Assembly: GCF_029872155.1 (NCBI RefSeq)
Contig: NZ_JARXLA010000002.1
Coordinates: 434,001-498,000, forward strand
Direction of reading: 5' to 3'
Length of the DNA: 64,000 nucleotides
Source: Hyphomicrobium sp. D-2
Lineage (GTDB): Bacteria; Pseudomonadota; Alphaproteobacteria; Rhizobiales; Hyphomicrobiaceae
Numbering within the stretch: the first letter of the stretch is position 1; each line of letters starts with the position of its first letter. The position numbers and the translations under genes are program-made. This document shows positions 50,361-59,253 of this stretch, piece by piece. The notes under the pieces were generated by a model that searched no databases, was not told where the DNA came from, and was given only the letters and a program-made list of their open reading frames with translations.

Positions 50361-51545
50361 TCAGCGCATAAGCTCGCCCGTGGCGCGATCCAGCCCTTCC
50401 AGCGTCAGCGGATACATGCGTCCGTCCATTAAGCGCTGAATCATGGCGATTGATTGAGTATAGGGCCACTGGCTTTCCGGCAGCGGGTTCAGCCAGACAC
50501 AGTGGCGCCAGGTTTCCGATACGCGCTTCAGCCACAGGGCGCCGGGTTCGGGGTTCATATGCTCCACGGAGCCGCCCGCGTGCGAAATCTCGTAGGGGCT
50601 CATCGAGGCGTCGCCGACAAATACAACCTTGTAGTCGGGCGGGTAGGTATTGAGCACCTCAAGGGTGGAAATGCGCTCTGCGTGGCGGCGGCGGTTGTCC
50701 TTCCAGACCTCCTCATAAAGGCAGTTGTGGAAGTAGTAGTATTCGAGGTGCTTGAATTCGCTGCGCGCGGCGGAAAACAGCTCCTCAATGCCCTTGATGT
50801 GCCAGTCCATCGAGCCGCCGACGTCGAAGAACATCAGCACCTTCACCGCGTTGTGCCGTTGCGGCAGCATGCGGATATCGAGGAAGCCCTTCTCGGCGGT
50901 GCCGCGGATGGTGCCGGCTAGATCAAGCTCTTCGCTGGCGCCAGTGCGGGCGAACGCTCGCAGGCGACGCAACGCAACCTTGATGTTGCGGGTGCCGATC
51001 TCGACGTTGTCATCGAGGTCGCGGAACTCGCGCTTGTCCCAGACCTTGATCGCGCGGCGATGGCGGCTTTCCTTCTGCCCGATGCGCACGCCTGCCGGGT
51101 TGTAGCCATAGGCGCCGTAGGGCGAGGTACCACCGGTGCCGATCCACTTGTTGCCGCCGGAGTGGCGTTCCTTCTGTTCCTCAAGACGCTGCTTCAGCGT
51201 CTCCATGATCTTTTCCCAGCCACCGAGTTCTTCGATGCGCTTTTTATCGTCTTCCGATAGATGCAATTCGGAGATCAGCCGCAGCCATTCCTCAGGGATT
51301 TCGGCGGTGATTTCTTCGGTGCCTTCAGCAACCGATGTGATGCCCTTGAACACGGTGCCGAACACGCGGTCGAAACGGTCAAGGTTGCGCTCGTCCTTCA
51401 CCAGACAGGCGCGCGACAGGTAGTAGAACTCCTCGACCTGACGGTCGATGACGCCGGCCTCCAATCCCTCCAGCAGCGCCAGATATTCGCGCAGGCTGAC
51501 CGGCAGGCCGGCTTTCTTCAGGGCATGGAAGAAGGTGAGGAACAT
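50361..51545 (-). CDS. CoxE-like VWA domain protein
   Basis: 394 residues. An N-terminal helical region typical of CoxE/YeaD proteins (VSLREYLALLEGLEAGVID, EFYYLSRACLVKDERNLDRFDRVF) is followed by a von Willebrand factor A domain with a MIDAS-like FFDVGGSMDWH and a VVFVGDASMSPYEI segment. The classic MIDAS is DxSxS; here the first Ser is Gly, so metal binding may be altered. CoxE-type proteins work with MoxR AAA+ ATPases as chaperones; no such ATPase is adjacent in this window. The frame and length look intact. Confidence 0.88.
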   Translation of the reverse strand: MFLTFFHALKKAGLPVSLREYLALLEGLEAGVIDRQVEEFYYLSRACLVKDERNLDRFDRVFGTVFKGITSVAEGTEEITAEIPEEWLRLISELHLSEDDKKRIEELGGWEKIMETLKQRLEEQKERHSGGNKWIGTGGTSPYGAYGYNPAGVRIGQKESRHRRAIKVWDKREFRDLDDNVEIGTRNIKVALRRLRAFARTGASEELDLAGTIRGTAEKGFLDIRMLPQRHNAVKVLMFFDVGGSMDWHIKGIEELFSAARSEFKHLEYYYFHNCLYEEVWKDNRRRHAERISTLEVLNTYPPDYKVVFVGDASMSPYEISHAGGSVEHMNPEPGALWLKRVSETWRHCVWLNPLPESQWPYTQSIAMIQRLMDGRMYPLTLEGLDRATGELMR

Positions 51546-51779
51546 GTGATCCTAATCCGCAGGCGGCTGCACAGGGCCAGGGCCGATGCACAGGGGCGTC
51601 AATAGCAACAGCATATGGATGCGGCGCCGGGTGAGCTAGTGGCCCTGTAGCCGCAAAGCTGAGCCACACCACTTTATGGCGCGGGCACGCTGAGTTTGCG
51701 TGGGTACCGGCGGCGGCCGCCGGTGTGTGGCGACGCTACGCTACGCTACGCAGCGTTAACCGGACATGGGGCGACATGG

Positions 51780-52688
51780 CTATTGCGAACTGGTCGCGGA
51801 GGTAGCTTTTGCGGCGGCTGTCGGTGTGGTCGATGAAGCCTTGGTCTTGGGCTTAGCGTTGCCGGCTTCGGCGATCGGTTCTTTCGCTTTTGTGGCCTTC
51901 TTGTCGATGCTGCCGGTGACGATCGGATCGCCCTGCTTGGTATTGTCAGCGGGCTGCGGCTTCAGCGATGAGGTGGTGGCCTTGGCGCCAAACAGCAGGT
52001 CGTCGTTGTCGATGTACCAACGCTCAACTTCGACGATCTCAGGCGGCTTGCCGCTCGCAAGCAGCCAGCCATCGACCGCAAATTTCTGTCCTGAACCATT
52101 CTCGATCATCGTGCCGGCGTAATGCGTCCAGCCGTCGAAGCCACGCCGCAGATCTTCCTTGATGAACATCGGGCCAACGGTGTGATGCTTGAACAGTTTG
52201 TGGCGCTCCATCACCATCATGTAGCTGGTAAGATTGGTGGCGACGTCCACGCAATCCATCTGGCCGGGATCGCCGTTGCCGAGCATGTCATCGCCGGGCC
52301 GGTCCTTGTCGGTGCCAACGGCCTTGTCTGCGCGTGCGCCCATCATCGCGATGGCTTTACGTGCGGCCTCACGTTCAGCAGCAGGTGAAGCGGCGCCCTT
52401 GGCCATGACGGTACGCACTTCTTCGATGTCAGCGGGTTCAAAACGGAACGGCGTCTGCGTGCGGCAGCCATAGGCGCTGCATACGAACACGCGATTGCCC
52501 TCCGGCAGCCGTGCCTTGTAGCGCGAGAAGTGCGCGTCGATGGTCTTGCCGCCGCTGTAGGCGCAGCCGCCAACACAGACGGCTACGAACGCCGCCGCAA
52601 ACACGCTGCTGCTCGTGCGCGCGGTAGAAAAGCGTTTCAATCGTGTTGCGATGGAACGTTGAACCAACACAGCCGCCTGATTGCTCAT
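51780..52688 (-). CDS. Exported protein with possible Cys-His-Asp active site
   Basis: 302 residues. An extended n-region leads to a hydrophobic segment and a lipobox-like VGGC (Cys42). The mature domain has VFVCSAYGCRTQTPFRF (Cys70/Cys75) and then MDCVDVATNLTSYM, WTHYAGTM and FAVDGWL. Cys146, His189 and Asp206 have the order and spacing of a transglutaminase-like cysteine peptidase triad (inference). The C-terminal 65 residues are low-complexity Lys/Ala/Thr. In the preceding 234-bp gap there is a short CTACG tandem repeat near 51731. Function unknown. Confidence 0.75.
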   Translation of the reverse strand: MSNQAAVLVQRSIATRLKRFSTARTSSSVFAAAFVAVCVGGCAYSGGKTIDAHFSRYKARLPEGNRVFVCSAYGCRTQTPFRFEPADIEEVRTVMAKGAASPAAEREAARKAIAMMGARADKAVGTDKDRPGDDMLGNGDPGQMDCVDVATNLTSYMMVMERHKLFKHHTVGPMFIKEDLRRGFDGWTHYAGTMIENGSGQKFAVDGWLLASGKPPEIVEVERWYIDNDDLLFGAKATTSSLKPQPADNTKQGDPIVTGSIDKKATKAKEPIAEAGNAKPKTKASSTTPTAAAKATSATSSQ

Positions 52689-52803
52689 GAATTGGCAAGC
52701 GGCCGTTGCCGCAGGGCAAAGCTATGCGATTCGCATCGTGCAATGGCCGCGCGGCGGGCTTTTCCACGTGTACAGCCAAACGCAATTGGCGGTGATCGAA
52801 CAT

Positions 52804-52836
52804 AAAAAAACTGCCCCAGGTTTCCCTGGGGCAGTT
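52804..52836 (-). terminator. Intrinsic terminator of first porin gene
   Basis: Perfect 12-bp stem (AACTGCCCCAGG 52809-52820 with CCTGGGGCAGTT 52825-52836) and, on the minus strand, a GAAA tetraloop followed by seven T residues. It is the strongest terminator in the window, as expected for an abundant mRNA. Confidence 0.95.
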
Positions 52837-52861
52837 CGAGAGAGAGATAGAAGTACGGCGA

Positions 52862-54226
52862 TCAGAAGTTGATCAGAGCGCCGGCCTTCACGTACTGGAA
52901 GTCGTCGGTGCCGCAACCGGCCGAGAGACCTGCACCAGCTGCTGCGCCGTTGGTGCAGCCAACGCCGGAGACGTCAGCGCTGACGTGACGGTAGGAGATC
53001 CACAGCGACATTGCAGCTGCGTCGATTTCCTGCACAACGCCCAGACCCCAGAGGTGGCTGCTGGCCTGCAGACCAAGGTTGACCAGAGCATCCGGGTTAG
53101 CACGAGAGAACTTCTCGTACTCGCCGTAGAGCACCGTGTGACCAAGCGGAGTCCAACGCTCGCGCAGACCGCCCTTGATGTAGTAGGTGTCGCCAGCCGA
53201 GCGAGCATTGCCGCCAGCAACGATTGCACCGTTCACGTCAAGCGTGTCGAGCGTTACACCGTTCGGGTCAACGTGACCGTAGGCGCCGTACAGCCAGAGG
53301 CCGGTCGGAACGTGCTCAACATAAGCGCCGAGCTGGAAGTAATCGACCCAGCGGTTGTCGTTCAGGTTCTGAGCGAAGAAGTCCTGCGAGAACTGCGAGT
53401 AAGCAACAGCGGCTGCAAGCTTGAAGCCGTTGAATTCACCCGAGTAACGACCAGACACGTCCCAGAAATCGTCTTCACCCCAAGAAGCCGACACCGAGAA
53501 GCCACCGAAGGTCGGCGAGTCGTAACGGACCGAGTCACGCGGAGCGCCGAAGCAGTCGCCGCCCGTGCCGCCGCCGTCGAAGCAGCTGCCAGCCGTGCCA
53601 CCCCAACGCAGGGCCGAGAAGTTGCCCGTTGCCTTGTCGCGGATGATGAAGTTGTTGTAGTCGAACATCACCCAGTTGGCAGGAACGAGCGAGCCCGAAC
53701 CGTCAACGAGGATTGCAGCGTTATCCGAAGCGGATGACTGCAGACCGACGCCAACCTTACCAAGGCGATCGCTCTTGATGAACCAGTAGGACTGCAGCAG
53801 CTGTACTGCGTAGGCGCCGTTGGCACCGAGAGCAGAAGGATTGTGCTGCGAGATCTGGTCGATCGTCAGCGAGTCAGAGTCGTTGGCTTCAACGTGGATC
53901 ACGTAGCCAGCCGACCAGCCCGGAGAGATCTGGGCCTGACCGGTGAACTTGAAGTGCGAGTTCAGCGTGGAGCCGAGACCCGTGACGTAAGCGTTGCTCT
54001 CAACGCCGTCGTCCCACCACATGACCTGCTGACCGACCCAACCGGATACCGTCAGAGAAACCTTGCGGTTGCCCTTGCGAGCCGTGGTGGCTTCCAGTTC
54101 TGCGATGCGCTCTTCGAGATCAGCGCAGCAGTTGCCGCCGAGGTCAGCTGCGGACGCGCTGCCGGTGGACAGACCACCTACCAGCATGCCAGCTGCCACC
54201 AGGGCGCTAAGGCTGTATTTATTCAT
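52862..54226 (-). CDS. Outer-membrane porin, alphaproteobacterial type
   Basis: 454 residues with a clear signal peptide cut before Ala-Asp-Leu-Gly-Gly (after residue 26). A Cys-Cys pair and a short coiled coil (ADLEERIAELEATTARKGN) lead into a beta-barrel of alternating aromatic strands ending in Leu-Ile-Asn-Phe, the usual BAM signal. This is the Porin_2-like family of Hyphomicrobiales, a general diffusion channel. Codon use and the strong terminator suggest high expression. It is paralogous to the gene at 54889-56256. Confidence 0.93.
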   Translation of the reverse strand: MNKYSLSALVAAGMLVGGLSTGSASAADLGGNCCADLEERIAELEATTARKGNRKVSLTVSGWVGQQVMWWDDGVESNAYVTGLGSTLNSHFKFTGQAQISPGWSAGYVIHVEANDSDSLTIDQISQHNPSALGANGAYAVQLLQSYWFIKSDRLGKVGVGLQSSASDNAAILVDGSGSLVPANWVMFDYNNFIIRDKATGNFSALRWGGTAGSCFDGGGTGGDCFGAPRDSVRYDSPTFGGFSVSASWGEDDFWDVSGRYSGEFNGFKLAAAVAYSQFSQDFFAQNLNDNRWVDYFQLGAYVEHVPTGLWLYGAYGHVDPNGVTLDTLDVNGAIVAGGNARSAGDTYYIKGGLRERWTPLGHTVLYGEYEKFSRANPDALVNLGLQASSHLWGLGVVQEIDAAAMSLWISYRHVSADVSGVGCTNGAAAGAGLSAGCGTDDFQYVKAGALINF

Positions 54227-54796
54227 CTATTAGTCTCCCGTCTTCGTCTCAGCTGATGGCGGACGCTGTAGTGTTACGAACGCGAGACAAGAAAAACCGC
54301 CCTAGCAATGCGCAGTGCGTACCCCTCAAAGGATCGCTGCGTGCCAAGCCGGACACTGCTGTGATTCGCCGGAGTGCAACAATTAGGCAGTGCCGTTTTC
54401 GTGGTGACGAACCCACGGGTGTGGCTGGGAGGCCACGAAAGGGTGGTGCATCCTGGCACTTATGCGGGGACACACCCGCCAGGAAGTGAAGCGCTTGCGC
54501 GCTCCCGTCGATCCAAAAATACGCTGGAAACATAAGGATGGGGCGATACGCGACCCATTCGGCATTACCAGGCGACGCCGGCGAAGGCTTCGGCACTGTG
54601 GGGATACTGTACTCCAACTTTGGCCGTTGCTGGGGCTCTTCTTTGCAATGTGGAAAGCGCTGTGGAAATCGTGTCGATGAACGCGATTGCCCATTGTTCG
54701 CGCTGAAGCCGCTTGAATCGTCTGCGACGTGGCGGGTGAAGGCGTGCAGATCGCGAATTCACATGTGGGATCGATGACAGACCGGCCGAAAAGCAA
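54227..54796. other. Intergenic region upstream of first porin
   Basis: 570 bp between the first porin start and the terminator of the second. Frames here lack coding character. It should contain the porin promoter and 5' leader, but I cannot point to a convincing core promoter or structured RNA. Confidence 0.35.
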
Positions 54797-54822
54797 AGAA
54801 GCCGCCCGGTGAGGGGCGGCTT
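54797..54822 (-). terminator. Intrinsic terminator of second porin gene
   Basis: Nine-bp stem GAAGCCGCC (54798-54806) with GGCGGCTTC (54814-54822), followed on the minus strand by CTTTGCTTTT. Confidence 0.8.
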
Positions 54823-54888
54823 CCGTAAGCGAGGTTTGTGAGGTCCTCTGCAGGATTGCTCCTTTAGAGGATTGCTGTGGGTGCCGGA

Positions 54889-56256
54889 TCAGAAGTTGAT
54901 CACAGCGCCGGTCATCAGGACCTGGAAGTCTTCCAGCGGAGCAGACTGCGACACGACACCGTTGCGTGCGAGTTCAAGATCGAACTCGTAGTTGCGGTAC
55001 ATGGCGTAGAGCTTCATGTCGGCAGCGTCGATCTTCTGCATGACGCCGACGCCCCACATGTTGACTTCGCTGCTGAAGATCTGAGCTTGACCGCCAGCCA
55101 GGTTGATCGGATCTGCTGCGCTGACGTTCTGGGTGATGCCGCCGCCGGTGTAGTTGTAGTACTGGCCGAACAGCGTGGTCTTGCCGAGTTCGTTCCACTT
55201 GCGCTGGATACCGACTTCGGTTGCCCAGAAGGTGTAGGTGTCGTCAACGCCCGTGCCGGCGAAGTGAGCGGCAGAGGTCGTGCTGTCGTCCCACATCTGA
55301 CCGGCGCCGAAGTTACCGTAGAGGCCGGACTTGGTGTCCATGATGCTGATCGAGCCGCCGATCATCTGGCACTTGGCATCGTGGCTGGTGGTGTTACGTG
55401 CAGGGCAGCCATGGGTTGCGCTGTCGTCGATGCCATCGTTGATGGATGAGTAGGCGATGCCGGCTTCAACCTTGATGTGGTTGAATTCGCGCTCGAAGCG
55501 CAGGCCGACGTCCCAGAAGTCGTCGCCGCCCCAGGCAGCGCTGGCCGTGAAGCCAGCAAATTCCGGCGATTCATACAGAACGGCTTCGCGACGATCGCCT
55601 TCACCCGGCTGAGCGCCGGTGCGGGCAATCAGGCGGCGCCACTGCAGGCCACCGTTCATAGCAGCCCGGCCGGTTGCAGCGAGGAAGAAGCCGCCGCCGC
55701 TGTCTTCAACGTCCGAGAACTTGCCGACATCGCTGGTGCCAGCGAGGTTGATTTCAGTGATTTCCTGAGAAGCCGTCGGCGTATGGCCTACCTGGATGGT
55801 ACCGAACGTCTTGCTCTTGATGTTCCACCAAGCGTGGCGGATGTCGAAGCCCGACTCGTCGGCATTGATAGAGTCGTATTGATTGTTGCGCTTCGAGTTG
55901 GCCGAGCGAACGCCAATCTCAAGGCGGAAATTTGCAGAAAGATCGCTGTTGATCTTTGCGCCGCCCTTCAAGCCGAAGCGCGAACGCGAGGCGTCGTTGG
56001 TGACGACATAGGCATTGCTCTCGCTGCCGTCGTCCCAGAACATCACGCCCTGGTTGATCTTACCGTAAACCGACAGAGAAACCTTGCGGTTGCCCTTGCG
56101 AGCCGTCGTTGCCTCAAGCTCGGCAACCCGCTCTTCCAGATCCGCGCAGCAATCGCCGCCCAAATCCGCTGCCTGGGCGGAAACGCTGGCCCCCAGGACC
56201 AATCCGCCAGCGACGAGGATGGAAGCCCATCCCGCCTTACCTACTCCCCCGAACAT
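54889..56256 (-). CDS. Outer-membrane porin, alphaproteobacterial type (paralogue)
   Basis: 455 residues from the ATG at 56256 (MFGGVGKAGWAS), preceded by GGGAG; an upstream ATG at 56313 gives an Arg-rich extension and is less likely. A signal peptide ends at SAQA, then the same Ala-Asp-Leu-Gly-Gly, Cys-Cys and coiled-coil start as the neighbour. The barrel ends in Val-Ile-Asn-Phe. Sequence between the paralogues is well conserved at the N-terminus and diverged in the loops, suggesting different permeability or antigenicity. They have separate terminators and so are probably separately expressed. Confidence 0.93.
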   Translation of the reverse strand: MFGGVGKAGWASILVAGGLVLGASVSAQAADLGGDCCADLEERVAELEATTARKGNRKVSLSVYGKINQGVMFWDDGSESNAYVVTNDASRSRFGLKGGAKINSDLSANFRLEIGVRSANSKRNNQYDSINADESGFDIRHAWWNIKSKTFGTIQVGHTPTASQEITEINLAGTSDVGKFSDVEDSGGGFFLAATGRAAMNGGLQWRRLIARTGAQPGEGDRREAVLYESPEFAGFTASAAWGGDDFWDVGLRFEREFNHIKVEAGIAYSSINDGIDDSATHGCPARNTTSHDAKCQMIGGSISIMDTKSGLYGNFGAGQMWDDSTTSAAHFAGTGVDDTYTFWATEVGIQRKWNELGKTTLFGQYYNYTGGGITQNVSAADPINLAGGQAQIFSSEVNMWGVGVMQKIDAADMKLYAMYRNYEFDLELARNGVVSQSAPLEDFQVLMTGAVINF

Positions 56257-56584
56257 ACGCAAACTCCCACGAAGGTAACGCCAAAAAAGGGCCTTCGATC
56301 GACGCAACTGCACACGTACTCAAGTCAACGGGCACCTACGCGACCCACACCGCTTAGCCTCCGCCGGTACACGTCGGAGAGCTTCGCTACGGGCAGAGGT
56401 ATGGGAGCGCGCTGTCAAAATAAACCGGAAACGGCATTGTGACAGTTCATGACGAAAACGCTGTGGCGGGTGGGAGATTCAAGGGCCTGTGGCAGCGAAA
56501 TGAGCGTGGTTTTGAGCTGGAATGTCGCGGCTGGACGCCTACTGGCGCATGCATGCCGGGAGGCGTCCGGGTCTCAACGGGGGA

Positions 56585-58195
56585 TCAGCCGGCCGCCGCG
56601 GTGCCACCCGCGCCGGGGTGTCCAGGCCGCAGGCGCGCCGGACGCGAGCGGGCGATGCCCTTCAGGCGATGGGTCTCCTGTCCGAGGGGCTGCAACGGTG
56701 CCATGGCCTGCAGCACGCGGTATCCCGGCAGGATCACCGTCGCATCGGTGCCCTTGCGCAGTTCCGATTGCGGGTTGAGCGCGCCGCCGTGCAGCTCCAT
56801 CAGGTTCTGGACAATGGCCAGCCCCAGTCCGGCGCCGCCTTCCGCCGTCTGATGGGCCAGCGTGCCCTGTCCGAAGGCCTGCAGCACTTTGGGAATTTCG
56901 TCGGCCGGAATACCGGGGCCGTTGTCGCGCACCGACATGAACTGCCCGCCGTCGGGCATTGCCCCGACACTGAGAACGATGCGCCCGCCCTTGGGCGTGA
57001 ACTTGAGCGCGTTCGACATCGGGTTGAGGCAGACTTGGCGCAACGCCTTCAGATCAGCCCACACAAGCGGCAGGTCGGGATCGGTTTCCTCTATCACCTC
57101 AATGCCCTTGCCGTCGGCGCGCAGCTTGAGCAGGCGGTGGCATTCGTCGGTGATGTCAGCCAGGCGCAGCGGCGCCTCATGCAACTCATAGCGGCCCGAT
57201 TCAATGCGTGTCAGATCAAGGATCTCATTGATGAGATGCAAAAGATGCGTGCCGCTTTCATGGATGTTGCCCGCATACTCACGATACTGCGGGTTATTCA
57301 TCGGGCCGAACATCTCTTCCTTCATCACCTCCGAGAAGCCCAGGATGGCATTCAGCGGCGTGCGCAGTTCGCGGCTCATGGTTGCCAGGAAGCGTGACTT
57401 GGCCATGTTGGCGGCTTCGGCGCGACGACGCGCTTCATCGGAAACCGACTTCTGCTCCTCAAGCTCGGCAATCAGCGCGTCTTTCTCGGTGCGGTATTCC
57501 AGCATCGACAGCGTGGTGGCGCGCATGCCGCGTGAGAGGAACAGGAAGTAAAGGTGGATGCCGATCGCCATCGTGGCGAGGGCTAGATAAAATACGTTGC
57601 CGAGCAGAAGCAGCCGGCAAACCACCGCGATCGTCATCGGGATCGTGCCCGCATACAGAATCGCTGGAATGGTCGCGGCGAACATCGTGCGTATGGCCAA
57701 CACGACGATGAGCGTGGCGAAGATGAAGACGTGCGACGAGAACACCATCTCCGTCGGCGCCTGCAGCGTCTCGCGCACGCCGACGAGCGCGAAGCAGGCG
57801 AGGGCCACGCCGCTCAGCAGTTCAAGCATGATCAGGCGCCGCCGCCAAAGGCGTACATTCACCTTGGACTGCGGGATCGTCAGAAAGCGGCGGCACTGGT
57901 CGAGCAGCACAACCTTGGCGGTGATGACGGTGATGAGCCAGATGATCGCTTCGGCTGGCGGGGCCCAGAACATGCAGGCGATGGCGAACAGCGCGTAAAG
58001 CGCCGGCATCGTCACCGAGGCGCCCAGTTCATTCCGCGCGAACATCGTCAGCAGTTCGTATTCAAATTCCGGCTTCAGCGACGTGCCGGCAGCCAGACGG
58101 GCGCGAGTCGCCTGCAGGTCGTTGAAAGCGCGCGCGCGCGCTTCGCGCCGACTGTGGCGCCTTACGACCTCCTCGGGAATGCTGCTCGTCGACAT
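56585..58195 (-). CDS. PdhS/PleC-like sensor histidine kinase with Arg in place of the phosphoacceptor His
   Basis: 536 residues. About five or six membrane helices lie at residues 60-220, then a coiled linker (230-265), a HisKA domain and a HATPase domain. In the H-box, where the family has MSHELRTPLNAILGF, this protein has MSRELRTPLNAILGF: Arg275, codon CGC at 57371-57373 on the minus strand. ATP-site motifs look intact: N-box LNPMSNALKF (Asn391, Asn395), DNGPGI (424-429) and GAGLGLA (454-460). It may be a DivL-like pseudokinase that signals without autophosphorylation. The C-terminal tail after the HATPase domain is Pro/Arg/Gly-rich. Confidence 0.92.
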   Translation of the reverse strand: MSTSSIPEEVVRRHSRREARARAFNDLQATRARLAAGTSLKPEFEYELLTMFARNELGASVTMPALYALFAIACMFWAPPAEAIIWLITVITAKVVLLDQCRRFLTIPQSKVNVRLWRRRLIMLELLSGVALACFALVGVRETLQAPTEMVFSSHVFIFATLIVVLAIRTMFAATIPAILYAGTIPMTIAVVCRLLLLGNVFYLALATMAIGIHLYFLFLSRGMRATTLSMLEYRTEKDALIAELEEQKSVSDEARRRAEAANMAKSRFLATMSRELRTPLNAILGFSEVMKEEMFGPMNNPQYREYAGNIHESGTHLLHLINEILDLTRIESGRYELHEAPLRLADITDECHRLLKLRADGKGIEVIEETDPDLPLVWADLKALRQVCLNPMSNALKFTPKGGRIVLSVGAMPDGGQFMSVRDNGPGIPADEIPKVLQAFGQGTLAHQTAEGGAGLGLAIVQNLMELHGGALNPQSELRKGTDATVILPGYRVLQAMAPLQPLGQETHRLKGIARSRPARLRPGHPGAGGTAAAG

Positions 58196-58551
58196 TGGGT
58201 TTATGCTCGAGAATTTGGTGACTGGTGCCGGAGCAGACGCTCAGGCAACGATGGTGAAATGAACCGCTATTTTTCGCGGTCAATGTTACCATGAAATCTC
58301 GACGTGAATTACTAACCAACCGTTTAGAAACGTTTTTTTGCTGTTACTGATTTGCTTAAGTTTTGCCTCAAAACGGAAGGCGGTGCCAGGGAAATTCTGT
58401 TTTGGTCAAGTAATGGATATGGTGGGCCGTTGCTGTCACTTCCCAAAATTTTGGAATTATATTACAAAACGGGCTGCGCTTCGGGGCTGGAATGGCGTTC
58501 TGTTGCCCCTGAACGCAATCTGGCGGAAATATATTTTCAACGCGGCTGGCC
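58196..58551. other. Intergenic region between divergent kinase and regulator genes
   Basis: 356 bp, AT-rich near 58320-58480, presumably carrying both promoters. No repeat or credible small gene was seen; short plus-strand frames here do not look coding. Confidence 0.4.
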
Positions 58552-59073
58552 ATGCTCGACGAAATGGACGTGAAGATTTTGCGGATCCTGCAGGAGGACT
58601 GCACGCGGCCGGTCGCCGATATCGGCAAGGAGGTTGGACTTTCGACCACACCTTGCTGGCGGCGTATCCAGAAGCTGGAGGAGCAGGGCGTCATCCAGCG
58701 GCGCGTGGCGGTGCTGGATCCGGAAAAGGTCAACGCCGGGGTGACGGTCATTGTCTCGATCAAAACCGACCAGCACAGCCATGCCTGGCTGGAGCGCTTT
58801 CACGGTGCGGTGGCCGACTTTCCCGAAGTGGTCGAATTCTATCGCATGTCCGGCGACGTAGATTACCTGCTGCGCGTGGTCGTTCCGGACATTGCGGCTT
58901 ATGACGCCTTCTACAAGCGCCTGATCGCGCGTATCGAAGTTGCCAAGGTTTCATCGGCGTTCGCGATGGAGCAGATCAAATACACCACCGCGCTGCCACT
59001 GCAGTTTGCGCGTCAGATGACGACTGAAACCGCAGCAGCGCCAGTGCAGGACGACAAGCGCCGCAAGCGTTGA
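58552..59073 (+). CDS. Lrp/AsnC-family transcriptional regulator
   Basis: 173 residues. The N-terminal helix-turn-helix is at residues 4-50 (DVKILRILQEDCTRPVADIGKEVGLSTTPCWRRIQKLEEQGVI). The C-terminal RAM/AsnC ligand domain follows (VVEFYRMSGDVDYLLRVVVPDIAAYDAF). A basic tail ends the protein. Such regulators bind amino acids and act locally or globally. A second ATG at 58564 is possible. The 180 bp downstream hold three small hairpins (GGCGGC/GCCGCC at 59081-59103, another at 59149-59171 and CCGGCA/TGCCGG at 59214-59232) before the convergent dehydrogenase gene. Confidence 0.93.
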   Translation: MLDEMDVKILRILQEDCTRPVADIGKEVGLSTTPCWRRIQKLEEQGVIQRRVAVLDPEKVNAGVTVIVSIKTDQHSHAWLERFHGAVADFPEVVEFYRMSGDVDYLLRVVVPDIAAYDAFYKRLIARIEVAKVSSAFAMEQIKYTTALPLQFARQMTTETAAAPVQDDKRRKR

Positions 59074-59253
59074 GCGATCAGGCGGCGCTTTTGCATTGCC
59101 GCCGCGATATCCGGTTCGGCTTGAAAACGCCCATGAGGCTCGGGCGCCGGGTAGGCAGAAATTGCCTGCCCGTGCGCACAATATCGTCTTGCGATACGTG
59201 GTGCGGTGCATGACCGGCACTTTGTATGCCGGGCACAAATGTGGTGCGCTGCT

